From positions 1 to 32,621 of the forward strand of contig CANQWI010000010.1 of the NCBI GenBank assembly GCA_947627515.1: a stretch of DNA of 32,621 nucleotides, written 5' to 3'. Made by a program: the position numbers and the translations under genes. Of this stretch, positions 15,848 through 21,944 are shown piece after piece. Under the pieces are notes generated by a model. The model had not been told where the DNA came from. It saw only the letters and a program-made list of their open reading frames with translations, and ran no database searches. The DNA comes from an uncultured Clostridia bacterium (lineage in GTDB: Bacteria; Bacillota; Clostridia; Christensenellales; Borkfalkiaceae). Positions within the stretch are counted from its first letter, which is position 1; every line of letters begins with the position of its first letter.

Positions 15848-15868
15848 TATGTCTGACATAGTACTATG
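15848..15868. promoter_or_regulatory. Operator motif copy C, upstream of the DUF1934-MBL-rho operon
   Basis: TATGTC-T-GACATA joined to CATAGTACTATG. It differs from copy B only at the central base. It lies between the stop of the YgjP-like gene and the DUF1934 start. Confidence 0.65.
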
Positions 15869-15886
15869 TAAAATGCCAAAAATCAA
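15858..15886 (-). promoter_or_regulatory. Distal candidate promoter of the DUF1934 operon within operator C
   Basis: On the minus strand, TTGATT (15886-15881), 17 bases, TACTAT (15863-15858). The start point would lie inside the palindrome, as at copies B and E. Confidence 0.45.
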
Positions 15887-15890
15887 AAAT

Positions 15891-16520
15891 TTAAAGACAT
15901 TTCATCGCCCATAAGTACTGCTTTAACGCTTTTCTCCTGAGGGAATAGTCGGGCAGGAGCTTTTCGACATCCCTCCAGAAGGCCGCGCTGTGGTCGAGAT
16001 GGCGGGTGTGGCAGAGCTCGTGGACGGCGAGATAGACGGCGAGCGCATCGGGCAGGAAGGCGGTGCGGAAGGTATACGAGATCCTCCCCCGCGCATTGCA
16101 GGACCCCCATCTTGTCCTCGCCGAGGTGATCGTGATCCCGCTGAACCGAAAGCCATGCTTTTTTGCGATCTCATCAGTGAGGTGCGTCATTCTCTCGCGG
16201 GTGAGTCTTTTTAAAAGGGAAATGAGTGCCTCCTCTCTATTTTCTTGGGGCAAAAACAGCGTCCCGTCTTTAATACCCGCTCTGCCTGTTGCGACCGTGA
16301 AATTATTTCCGAAGAGAAATACGACGCTCCCGTCCGTAAATTCAGGCTTGACGGCAGCCCTCTGCTCCGCAATACGGCGGGAGATCCATCTCCTGTGTTT
16401 TGACAAAAAGGCCGCGATCTTCTCCTCGGAAAGCCTCATGGGCGCACGGACGACGACCTGCCCGTCCTTCACGGTGACGCTGATCGTCTTTTTATTTGTT
16501 CTGACCAAGGTATATTCCAT
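15891..16520 (-). CDS. YgjP-like (DUF45) zinc metallopeptidase
   Basis: A 209-residue protein of the YgjP/DUF45 family, related to M48 metallopeptidases. The zinc motif HELCH is at 167-171, with a further histidine in TRHLDHSAAFW (174 or 177). Upstream are the family hallmarks SARTRWGSCNARGRISY and the N-terminal RTNKKTISVTVKDGQVVVRAP. The physiological substrate is unknown. The ATG at 16520 is chosen because a promoter (-10 at 16533-16528) ends seven bases before it. The longer frame from 16556 would start inside the promoter. There is no Shine-Dalgarno sequence, so leaderless translation is likely. It is divergent from aroA. Confidence 0.85.
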   Translation of the reverse strand: MEYTLVRTNKKTISVTVKDGQVVVRAPMRLSEEKIAAFLSKHRRWISRRIAEQRAAVKPEFTDGSVVFLFGNNFTVATGRAGIKDGTLFLPQENREEALISLLKRLTRERMTHLTDEIAKKHGFRFSGITITSARTRWGSCNARGRISYTFRTAFLPDALAVYLAVHELCHTRHLDHSAAFWRDVEKLLPDYSLRRKALKQYLWAMKCL

Positions 16521-16527
16521 ATGATCG

Positions 16528-16556
16528 ATTATAGCACATTTTCTCCGCGCGGGCAA
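16528..16556 (-). promoter_or_regulatory. Leaderless-type promoter of the YgjP-like gene
   Basis: On the minus strand, TTGCCC (16556-16551), 17 bases, TATAAT (16533-16528), then seven bases to the ATG. Confidence 0.65.
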
Positions 16557-16560
16557 GCAC

Positions 16561-16589
16561 TTGACATCCCTGACTATTTATGCTAAAAT
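16561..16589 (+). promoter_or_regulatory. Leaderless-type promoter of aroA
   Basis: TTGACA (16561-16566), 17 bases, TAAAAT (16584-16589), then six bases to the ATG at 16596. It sits back to back with the divergent YgjP promoter, the -35 boxes being four bases apart. Confidence 0.8.
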
Positions 16590-16595
16590 TCAAGC

Positions 16596-17855
16596 ATGTG
16601 CGCATTTACGGTTGATAAGATCAAAACAAGCCAATTCACGGTCGAGGTCCCCGCCTCCAAGAGTATCCTCAACCGTGCGATCCTGCTCGCGGCCTTCACG
16701 GAAGGAGATACAACTCTGCAATGCGGAGGCTACGGCGAGGACACAGTCTCCCTCCTTTCCTGTCTCTCCGCACTCGGGATCCCTGCATTCCACACGCAAG
16801 ACGGCCTTCTCATCCGCGGAACGCGGCATTTTCAAAGAAAAGCCACACTTGACGTGGGCAGCGCGGGGACGGCCGCACGGTTTTTACCCGCGATCCTTGC
16901 CTTTGCGGGCGGGGAATATGAGTTTCACGCGTCCATACAGATGAGCGCACGGCCAATGGAGCTTCTCTCCATCCTCTCTGCGCTCGGGATCCGCATCGAA
17001 TATCTTGACAAGCAAGGCCATTTCCCCTTCACAATGCATTCCGACGGCGTAAAAGCGAGCAAGGCGCAGGTCCCGACCGACATCAGTACCCAGTATGCGA
17101 GCGGCCTCATGCTTGCCGCGGCCATCGGGGAGACGCCCTTTACGGTCGACCTCTCGGGAAATCGCACGGAGGGAAGCTATCTCGCCATGACCGCCTCCCT
17201 CATCCGCGCCTTCAAGGGCGGCTGTGAAAGGGTAAATAAGAGCTACCGTCTCTCTCCCATCCGCGAGGAGACAAAATATTTCAAGGTCGAGCCCGACATC
17301 TCGGGCGCGTGCTATTTCTACGCACTCTCCCTCCTCACGGGTGCGGAGGTCACCGTCGAGGATGTGCATTTTGACACGCTGCAGGGAGATATCCGCTTCC
17401 TCGGGCTTCTGCGGGACAAGGGAGTCCGCTTGCATGACGGGGAGGCAGGAATTGTCGCAGACGGACGCCGTATCCCGTTTTACATGGGATTCGACGAGGA
17501 AATGGTGGATTTCTCCGACCAAACCATGACGGTCGCCGTGCTCGCCGCATTTGCAAGCTCCCCCTCCATCCTGAGAGGAGTCTCCCACATTCAATGGCAG
17601 GAGAGCGACCGCATGACTGCGATCGTGAAAAATCTGAATTCTCTGGGCGCAAGAGCCTTTCCCGTCGGAGAAGACATCTTTATTGAGCCTGCCGACACGC
17701 AGTCGTGCACGATCGAGAGCTTCGGGGACCATCGGATCGCAATGGCCTTCGCGCTCGCGGGACTAAAACGCGGCGGCGTCACCATTGACGATCCCGATTG
17801 CTGTAAAAAGACCTTCCCACACTATTTCGACATCCTTTCAACGCTTACAAGCTGA
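16596..17855 (+). CDS. aroA: 3-phosphoshikimate 1-carboxyvinyltransferase (EPSP synthase)
   Basis: Joins phosphoenolpyruvate to shikimate 3-phosphate, the sixth step of the shikimate pathway to chorismate. It has 419 residues, close to the family's usual 420-440. Markers are VPASKSILNRAILLAA (residues 18-33), DVGSAGTAARFLPA in place of the common NAGTA-R segment, SARPM, TDISTQYASGLMLAA, DFSDQTMTVAVLAAFA, and the C-terminal QESDRM and ESFGDHRIAMAFALAG. The start at 16596 has no ribosome site, and the -10 box is only six bases away, so the mRNA is probably leaderless. No other shikimate gene is adjacent; an AroK-like gene lies 11 kb away. Confidence 0.95.
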   Translation: MCAFTVDKIKTSQFTVEVPASKSILNRAILLAAFTEGDTTLQCGGYGEDTVSLLSCLSALGIPAFHTQDGLLIRGTRHFQRKATLDVGSAGTAARFLPAILAFAGGEYEFHASIQMSARPMELLSILSALGIRIEYLDKQGHFPFTMHSDGVKASKAQVPTDISTQYASGLMLAAAIGETPFTVDLSGNRTEGSYLAMTASLIRAFKGGCERVNKSYRLSPIREETKYFKVEPDISGACYFYALSLLTGAEVTVEDVHFDTLQGDIRFLGLLRDKGVRLHDGEAGIVADGRRIPFYMGFDEEMVDFSDQTMTVAVLAAFASSPSILRGVSHIQWQESDRMTAIVKNLNSLGARAFPVGEDIFIEPADTQSCTIESFGDHRIAMAFALAGLKRGGVTIDDPDCCKKTFPHYFDILSTLTS

Positions 17856-17859
17856 AATA

Positions 17860-17896
17860 CGGCCCCGCACCACCTGCGGGGCCGAACGTTATTTTT
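17860..17896 (+). terminator. Terminator of aroA, overlapping the convergent regulator gene end
   Basis: A 10-bp GC stem (CGGCCCCGCA / TGCGGGGCCG, loop CCACC) is followed by AACGTTATTTTT. The T-rich part doubles as the last codons of the DtxR-type gene on the other strand. The tail GGCCGAACGTTATTTT recurs almost unchanged at 24267-24282. Confidence 0.7.
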
Positions 17897-18251
17897 CAAG
17901 ATATTTTTTTAGGATCTCAAAGAGGTCGTCGGATATCACGTGCTCCACGCGGCAGGCATTCTCCTCGGCGAGCTCGCGGTCCGCACCCATGTGGATGAAG
18001 ACCTCGGTGAATACACGATGCTTTTCATAGACGTCCTCTGCCTTCCTTAACCCTTCGGGCGTGAGCGTGATTTCCCCGTTTGAATCGATATTGATGAGTC
18101 CGTCCTTGACAAGCAGATTGACGGCACGGGAAACGCTGGACTTTGCATACCCACGCTCCTCTACGATGTCGACAGAGCGCACGGAGGATTTTTTCGCCCG
18201 AAGAAGTAAAATTGTCTCCAGATACATCTCTTGCGATTCGTGCGTTCTCAT
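17889..18251 (-). CDS. DtxR/MntR-family metal-dependent transcriptional regulator
   Basis: A 120-residue regulator. The winged helix spans about residues 1-65 (ESQEMYLETILLLRAKKSSVRSVDIVE, then GYAKSSVSRAVNLLVKDGLI as recognition region and GEITLTPEGLRKAE as wing). The dimerisation and metal-binding part follows (EKHRVFTEVFIHMGADRELAEENACRVEHVISDDLFEIL), with E, C, E and H as candidate ligands. There is no SH3-like C-terminal domain, so it resembles short MntR-type proteins that sense Mn2+ or Fe2+. The ATG at 18251 is supported by GGTGAGGAC; the ATG at 18272 would fall within the -10 box. No metal transporter is adjacent. Confidence 0.88.
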   Translation of the reverse strand: MRTHESQEMYLETILLLRAKKSSVRSVDIVEERGYAKSSVSRAVNLLVKDGLINIDSNGEITLTPEGLRKAEDVYEKHRVFTEVFIHMGADRELAEENACRVEHVISDDLFEILKKYLEK

Positions 18252-18270
18252 GTCCTCACCTCTCCCCACC

Positions 18271-18299
18271 ATTATAAGGGATTTTCATTGAATTGTAAA
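18271..18299 (-). promoter_or_regulatory. Sigma-A promoter of the DtxR-type gene
   Basis: On the minus strand, TTTACA (18299-18294), 17 bases, TATAAT (18276-18271), 20 bases before the ATG, with a ribosome site in between. Confidence 0.7.
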
Positions 18300-18353
18300 G
18301 AGCATTTTTTAAAATTTTTTCAACCTTTTTTGAAAAAAGTCATAGAAATTCCC

Positions 18354-18821
18354 TCAAAGCACCCCGCGCAGATAGGATATGAGAGCACGGCAGCCCTCAT
18401 CGATATCGCGAAAAGCATCGTCAAAGCTCCCCGTGTACCAGGGGTCGGAAATCGGACGAGGCCGCGAGGAAAAATCGAGGAGCATTTTGACCTTGTGGGC
18501 ATTCCTTTGACCGACGATCCTTTTCATATCCTCCACATTCCGCACGTCCATGCCGATGAGGAGATCATACATCTCCCCGTCCTCCTGCGTCATCAGCCGT
18601 GCGGTATGCGGAACAAGCGGGATCCCTTTCCTTCTCAAAATTTCGACGGTACCCCGATGCGGCCGACATCCGAGCGCGTCCTCATGCGCGGCGGCAGAGG
18701 CTACCTTAACTCGATCCTCCATCCCGGCCTCCTTGAGAAGCGCGGTCATGATACTCTCGGCCATGGGAGACCTGCAAATATTTCCGTGACAAATGAACAG
18801 AATTTGAAAAGTTTTTGTCAT
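18354..18821 (-). CDS. Low-molecular-weight protein-tyrosine phosphatase
   Basis: A 155-residue cytoplasmic phosphatase of the LMW-PTP/arsenate reductase-like fold. The P-loop is C11-HGNIC-R17-S (CX5R), and the general acid aspartate is in DPWYTGSFDDAF near the C-terminus. Full length for the family. Bacterial members remove phosphate from tyrosine or arginine residues; the substrate here is unknown. The start at 18821 has neither a good ribosome site nor a recognisable promoter in the AT-rich upstream region, so the start is less certain. Confidence 0.9.
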   Translation of the reverse strand: MTKTFQILFICHGNICRSPMAESIMTALLKEAGMEDRVKVASAAAHEDALGCRPHRGTVEILRRKGIPLVPHTARLMTQEDGEMYDLLIGMDVRNVEDMKRIVGQRNAHKVKMLLDFSSRPRPISDPWYTGSFDDAFRDIDEGCRALISYLRGVL

Positions 18822-18921
18822 AAATTTTCAAAAATTTGGAATTTTACCATTTAATTTGTTGTTTTGAGTGAAAATTTTTTTAAAAAACATGTAAAAATTG
18901 AAAAATTTTATCTAAAAAGTG

Positions 18922-18950
18922 TTGCAATTTTCATTTTCCCATGTTATAAT
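18922..18950 (+). promoter_or_regulatory. Leaderless-type promoter of the XRE gene
   Basis: TTGCAA (18922-18927), 17 bases, TATAAT (18945-18950), then six bases to the ATG at 18957. Confidence 0.65.
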
Positions 18951-18956
18951 GTATAT

Positions 18957-19160
18957 ATGAAAATTTTCTCAGAAAGGCTTTTAGAGCTCAGAAGGGAGCG
19001 TGGTCTCTCGCAGGCCACCGTTGCAAGAGATTTGAGCGTAAGTCTTGGCATCGTTTGCTATTGGGAAAGGAACAAAAGTGACCCCACTGCATCGAATATC
19101 GCCAAGCTCGCCCGTTATTTCAACGTAACGAGCGACTATCTGCTCGGTCTCGCCGATTGA
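18957..19160 (+). CDS. Small XRE-family helix-turn-helix regulator
   Basis: A 67-residue DNA-binding protein that consists of little more than one Cro/C1-type helix-turn-helix (LLELRRERGLSQATVARDL, IVCYWERNKSDPT, IAKLARYFNVTSDYLLGLAD). Such short proteins act as local repressors or phage- or plasmid-derived regulators; no target is evident here. The frame extends to 18864, but the ATG at 18957 is chosen because the fold starts there and a promoter places the transcript start at this codon. Confidence 0.85.
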   Translation: MKIFSERLLELRRERGLSQATVARDLSVSLGIVCYWERNKSDPTASNIAKLARYFNVTSDYLLGLAD

Positions 19161-19218
19161 TTTTTTCTTTGCTTGGAGATTGTATGGCGCCGTAGGTTGA
19201 CGCGGGAGATTCATCGTG

Positions 19219-19257
19219 AAAAAATCCGAACCGTCCGCCCTTGCGGCGGATTTTTTT
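19219..19257. terminator. Bidirectional terminator between the XRE and M50 genes
   Basis: On the plus strand, TCCGCC, loop CTTGC, GGCGGA, then seven T. The A-run and TCCG on the left can pair with CGGA and T-run on the right for the opposite direction. The stop codon of the minus-strand M50 gene lies inside the T-run. Confidence 0.75.
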
Positions 19258-20131
19258 ATGTCCTGAATTTTTCGATCTCCGCACGCTCCTCCTCTGTCAT
19301 GTACTCCTCAAGGGAAAGCAGGCGGTCGGAGATCTCCTTTGCCCCCTCCTCGTCCCCCATCTCCGCAAGATAATTTCGCCGCAGAAGCAGGAGCGCGTGA
19401 AAGGCAGGAAGATCCTCTCTGACGATCGGCGTCAAAAAGAGCATGTCCCTGTCGATATCCGCATATGTCCCCCGATTAAGGATCCCCTGCGCCGTGAGAA
19501 CACGGAGCATGATCTCTTCCTCGGCGGCATGCTTGAGAAGCCCGACAAGCACGGCGCCATCCGTTTTCCCCGCGGGGAGTTCGGCGGGAAGGAGCGCGAT
19601 AAGCCCCTCCTGCACAAGAAATATACTCATCAGTCCCCCGAACAGGGTCCCGATATGGAAGGGCAAAAGCACATACACGAGCAGGAGCGCGATCCCGACC
19701 GCAAGGCAGAGTGTCGGCCCGCCCAAAGTGAATACAATTGTCTTCGCCCGAACATGCCCTCCGCTCCATGGATGCATCTCTGTTGCACCTGCATAGGCGG
19801 GATCCACGAGCCTTACTCTTCTGCGGGAGCGGTCCTTTTGATCCTCTCCGGATCTGCCGCACTCTGCAGCTGAGATTTTTAAATAGGAAAAGGTGATGCT
19901 GACGAGCTTCATCCCCGCGATCCAGCCGAAGAGAAGGTGGCCGAGCTCATGGACAGCAGCAGGGATACGAAGCGCGAGAGTAGCGATAAAGGCGAGCCAA
20001 ATCAACCAAACGGGCGTCGTCACAGGCCGCGGCACAGTAAAAACGATGAGCAGAATTACGCCCGCAAAGGCAGCAATGCGAAGCGTAAATTCAGTGAAAT
20101 TATAGAGCCTTCTCTTTGTATTTCCGCTCAT
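19256..20131 (-). CDS. M50-family (site-2-protease-like) membrane metalloprotease
   Basis: A 291-residue membrane protein with four to five predicted helices. The zinc motif is HELGH at residues 61-65 within a hydrophobic segment. The second M50 motif is degenerate but recognisable as LLPAELPAGKTDGAVL in the later membrane region. The C-terminal 90 residues are soluble and acidic. M50 proteases cleave membrane-embedded substrates such as anti-sigma factors or pro-sigma factors. The start overlaps the ppx stop by ATGA and follows AAGGGA, so it is the last gene of the yabP-yabQ-divIC-ppx operon. A sporulation or division substrate is inferred only from that position. Confidence 0.8.
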   Translation of the reverse strand: MSGNTKRRLYNFTEFTLRIAAFAGVILLIVFTVPRPVTTPVWLIWLAFIATLALRIPAAVHELGHLLFGWIAGMKLVSITFSYLKISAAECGRSGEDQKDRSRRRVRLVDPAYAGATEMHPWSGGHVRAKTIVFTLGGPTLCLAVGIALLLVYVLLPFHIGTLFGGLMSIFLVQEGLIALLPAELPAGKTDGAVLVGLLKHAAEEEIMLRVLTAQGILNRGTYADIDRDMLFLTPIVREDLPAFHALLLLRRNYLAEMGDEEGAKEISDRLLSLEEYMTEEERAEIEKFRT

Positions 20132-20982
20132 TTCAGTCCCTTGAGGGCAAGGTATCCCTCTAAATTGTCTCTATCTGAGAATTTGACCTCGGAAATTCCC
20201 ATCCTCTCCATGATCTGCTCCAGCAGGAGCGTCGCCCCGCCGAGGATGTCTGCGCGGGCCGCATCCATCCCCTTCAGCAGTCTTCTCTCCTCCAAGGGGA
20301 GCGCAAAAAGACGCTCTGAAGTATCCCTTACCCATTTACGGGGAAGAGCTGTCTCTTGAAGCAGAGCGGGGTCGTACCCCTCAAGCTCCAATTTCAGACT
20401 TGCAAGCGTGGAAGCCGTGCCGCCGACCGCATAGACGGTGTCCGAGGCCGCAACAGGAAGCTCCGCGAGCGTAGAACGGATGCGGGAAAGCAGCTTGTCC
20501 ATGTCCTCACCGCATTCGTCATGCAGCCGGACCGCACCGATGTCGAGGCTGCGGGTAAAGACGAGCTCACCGCACTTTTTCAGGCAAATTTCCGTACTGG
20601 CACCGCCGATATCGATAATGCCGCCGTCTCTTTTCCCCAATGCACCGAGCATCGCGAGAAGAGCCTCATCCCGCCCCGAGACGACATCGACATCCACCCC
20701 AAAAAGACGGGAGACCTCTCTGCAAAAGTCCTGTCCGTTGAGAGAGGAACGCACGGCCGCCGTCGCAAATACATGGATCTCGGCGTCAGAGCCTCGTCCC
20801 TCCCCGACAAATTCCCCGACAGCACGCAGCGTTCGCTCCATTGCAGGGAGCTGCAGACGGCCAAAGGCGGCGAGACCCTCACCAAGACGGGTCGTTTTAA
20901 CCTTTTTATATAAAGTTTTTCCGCTCGCCCAAAGCATGAGGCGAACGGAATTCGACCCGATATCGATGATCGCATACTTCAT
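20128..20982 (-). CDS. Ppx/GppA-family phosphatase
   Basis: A 284-residue member of the exopolyphosphatase/guanosine pentaphosphate phosphatase family (actin-like ATPase fold). Markers are YAIIDIGSNSVRLML at the N-terminus, FATAAVRSSLNG, the GGIIDIGGASTEI phosphate loop, and YAVGGTASTLASL. It is about 300 residues, the short form without the C-terminal HD domain. Polyphosphate or pppGpp are the known substrates; which one applies here is unclear. The ATG at 20982 overlaps the DivIC stop by one base (TAATG) and is preceded by GGAAGAAG. Confidence 0.88.
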   Translation of the reverse strand: MKYAIIDIGSNSVRLMLWASGKTLYKKVKTTRLGEGLAAFGRLQLPAMERTLRAVGEFVGEGRGSDAEIHVFATAAVRSSLNGQDFCREVSRLFGVDVDVVSGRDEALLAMLGALGKRDGGIIDIGGASTEICLKKCGELVFTRSLDIGAVRLHDECGEDMDKLLSRIRSTLAELPVAASDTVYAVGGTASTLASLKLELEGYDPALLQETALPRKWVRDTSERLFALPLEERRLLKGMDAARADILGGATLLLEQIMERMGISEVKFSDRDNLEGYLALKGLK

Positions 20983-21257
20983 TATTTCTTCTTCCAGCCC
21001 TGCTTCACGGCCTGCCAATAGAGTGCGTCGCCTGAGAAATATTCCTCGAGCACGCCCTCCTGATTCTCGATCTTCTGCTGATACTCGCCGATGCCGTTCT
21101 CAATGGCCCTGTGCTCGGAATTGAGTACGCCCATCTGAACAAACTGGACAATGAGAACGATCAGAAGGAATACTACGACAAGAACACCCGCAACCGTCGC
21201 CCCTACGGCAATACGACGATATTTAGCCTGTTTTTGTTCTTTTACCTCTTCTTCCAT
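20982..21257 (-). CDS. divIC: Septum-formation protein of the DivIC/FtsB family
   Basis: A 91-residue bitopic membrane protein. Residues 1-17 are cytoplasmic and charged, about 18-41 are a transmembrane helix, and 45-75 form a short coiled coil (LNSEHRAIENGIGEYQQKIENQE), followed by the conserved-style ending EEYFSGDALYWQAVKQGWKKK. DivIC works with FtsL and DivIB/FtsQ in septal peptidoglycan synthesis. The neighbours yabP and yabQ upstream match the order known in Bacillus (yabP-yabQ-divIC), which supports the call. The ATG at 21257 follows AAAGGGA and lies inside the end of yabQ (35-base overlap). Confidence 0.85.
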   Translation of the reverse strand: MEEEVKEQKQAKYRRIAVGATVAGVLVVVFLLIVLIVQFVQMGVLNSEHRAIENGIGEYQQKIENQEGVLEEYFSGDALYWQAVKQGWKKK

Positions 21258-21579
21258 GATGCGTATTCCCTTTGTTTTTCTGTACAGTTCTATTATACAG
21301 CTTTTCCGAGAAAAAAGCAACAATTTTATGGAAACTTTTCAAATAGAGAAAAAATCCGAGGACACAGCCGAGCAAATGGTAAAAACGCAGGGCTTCGAAT
21401 CCCAAAATGACCGCAAAAAACACATAGAGCACGGCAAATTCCATGCAAAACAGGAAATCGCAAAGTATCCGAAGCCACCGTTTCCGATAGAGGCTTCGGA
21501 TAAAATAGAGCGCGTCATACAAAAAACCGCACATGACGCCGATGAGAGCGCAATGCAGAAATGTGAGGAGCTCGTTCAT
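21223..21579 (-). CDS. yabQ: Spore cortex biosynthesis protein YabQ
   Basis: A 118-residue membrane protein of the YabQ family, required in Bacillus for assembly of the spore cortex and located in forespore-surrounding membranes. It has three to four hydrophobic segments (LTFLHCALIGVMCGFLYDAL, DFLFCMEFAVLYVFFAVILG, FYHLLGCVLGFFLYL) and a basic C-terminal tail. Its start overlaps the yabP stop by ATGA, with no ribosome site of its own, so translation is probably coupled. Its presence suggests that the organism, or a recent ancestor, forms endospores. Confidence 0.85.
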   Translation of the reverse strand: MNELLTFLHCALIGVMCGFLYDALYFIRSLYRKRWLRILCDFLFCMEFAVLYVFFAVILGFEALRFYHLLGCVLGFFLYLKSFHKIVAFFSEKLYNRTVQKNKGNTHHGRRGKRTKTG

Positions 21580-21833
21580 TTAAAAAGGCGTGAAAGTGCC
21601 CTGCCCTGCGTTCCGTATCGCACGAGCGTCACCTCGCCGCTTGCGGAAAAATTCCCCGTCCCCTCCGAAAAGGCGAGCACCTTCAGCTTGTTCCCCTCGA
21701 TCCTGACCCTCTTCCCGTTGACGGTGAGAAGAATGACATTTTCCGAAAAGGAATCCACGCTTGAAACGCCGCTCATCGCGATCCTTCTCTGCTGCTCGAT
21801 CGTAAGTATACTTTCCTTGATTTCTTCACGCAT
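21576..21833 (-). CDS. yabP: Sporulation protein YabP
   Basis: An 85-residue YabP/YqfC-family protein needed for sporulation in Bacillus, where it is made in the mother cell under sigma-E. The core reads RIAMSGVSSVDSFSENVILLTVNGKRVRIEG, then KLKVLAFSEGTGNFSASGEV and a C-terminal LSRLFK. Starts at 21890, 21866 and 21833 are all in frame and none has a ribosome site. The 21833 ATG is chosen because CATATATT ends six bases before it, an arrangement that could be a sigma-E-like -10 box with a leaderless start. The 21866 ATG (96 residues) is an equal length match to known YabP. An intrinsic terminator lies just upstream. Confidence 0.8.
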   Translation of the reverse strand: MREEIKESILTIEQQRRIAMSGVSSVDSFSENVILLTVNGKRVRIEGNKLKVLAFSEGTGNFSASGEVTLVRYGTQGRALSRLFK

Positions 21834-21875
21834 GGTACCAATATATGAACGGGACGTGAAATTCATGCAGAAAAC

Positions 21876-21905
21876 AAAAAAGGCAGGCAAATAACCTGTC
21901 TTTTT
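21876..21905 (-). terminator. Terminator of bipA, just before yabP
   Basis: On the minus strand, AAAAAGACAGG, loop TTATTTG, CCTGCC and six T. The stem (one G-T pair) extends through A-T pairs. It ends 10-40 bases before the yabP start, so any transcript entering yabP from operator D or bipA must read through it. Confidence 0.75.
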
Positions 21906-21920
21906 GACGTATTAACGAAG

Positions 21921-21939
21921 TATTATGTCTGACATAGTA
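21921..21939. promoter_or_regulatory. Operator motif copy D, between bipA and yabP
   Basis: TATTATGTC, central T, GACATAGTA: a 19-bp dyad with one mismatch. The additional CTATG arm of copies B, C and E is missing, and no -35-like box is found at the matching distance. Confidence 0.55.
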
Positions 21940-21944
21940 AGGCT

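Noticed and set aside
18300-18353. AT-rich hairpin after the LMW phosphatase gene
   Set aside because: CTTTTTT/AAAAAAG can pair, but the stem is almost all A-T with a minimal loop. It is not convincing as a terminator.
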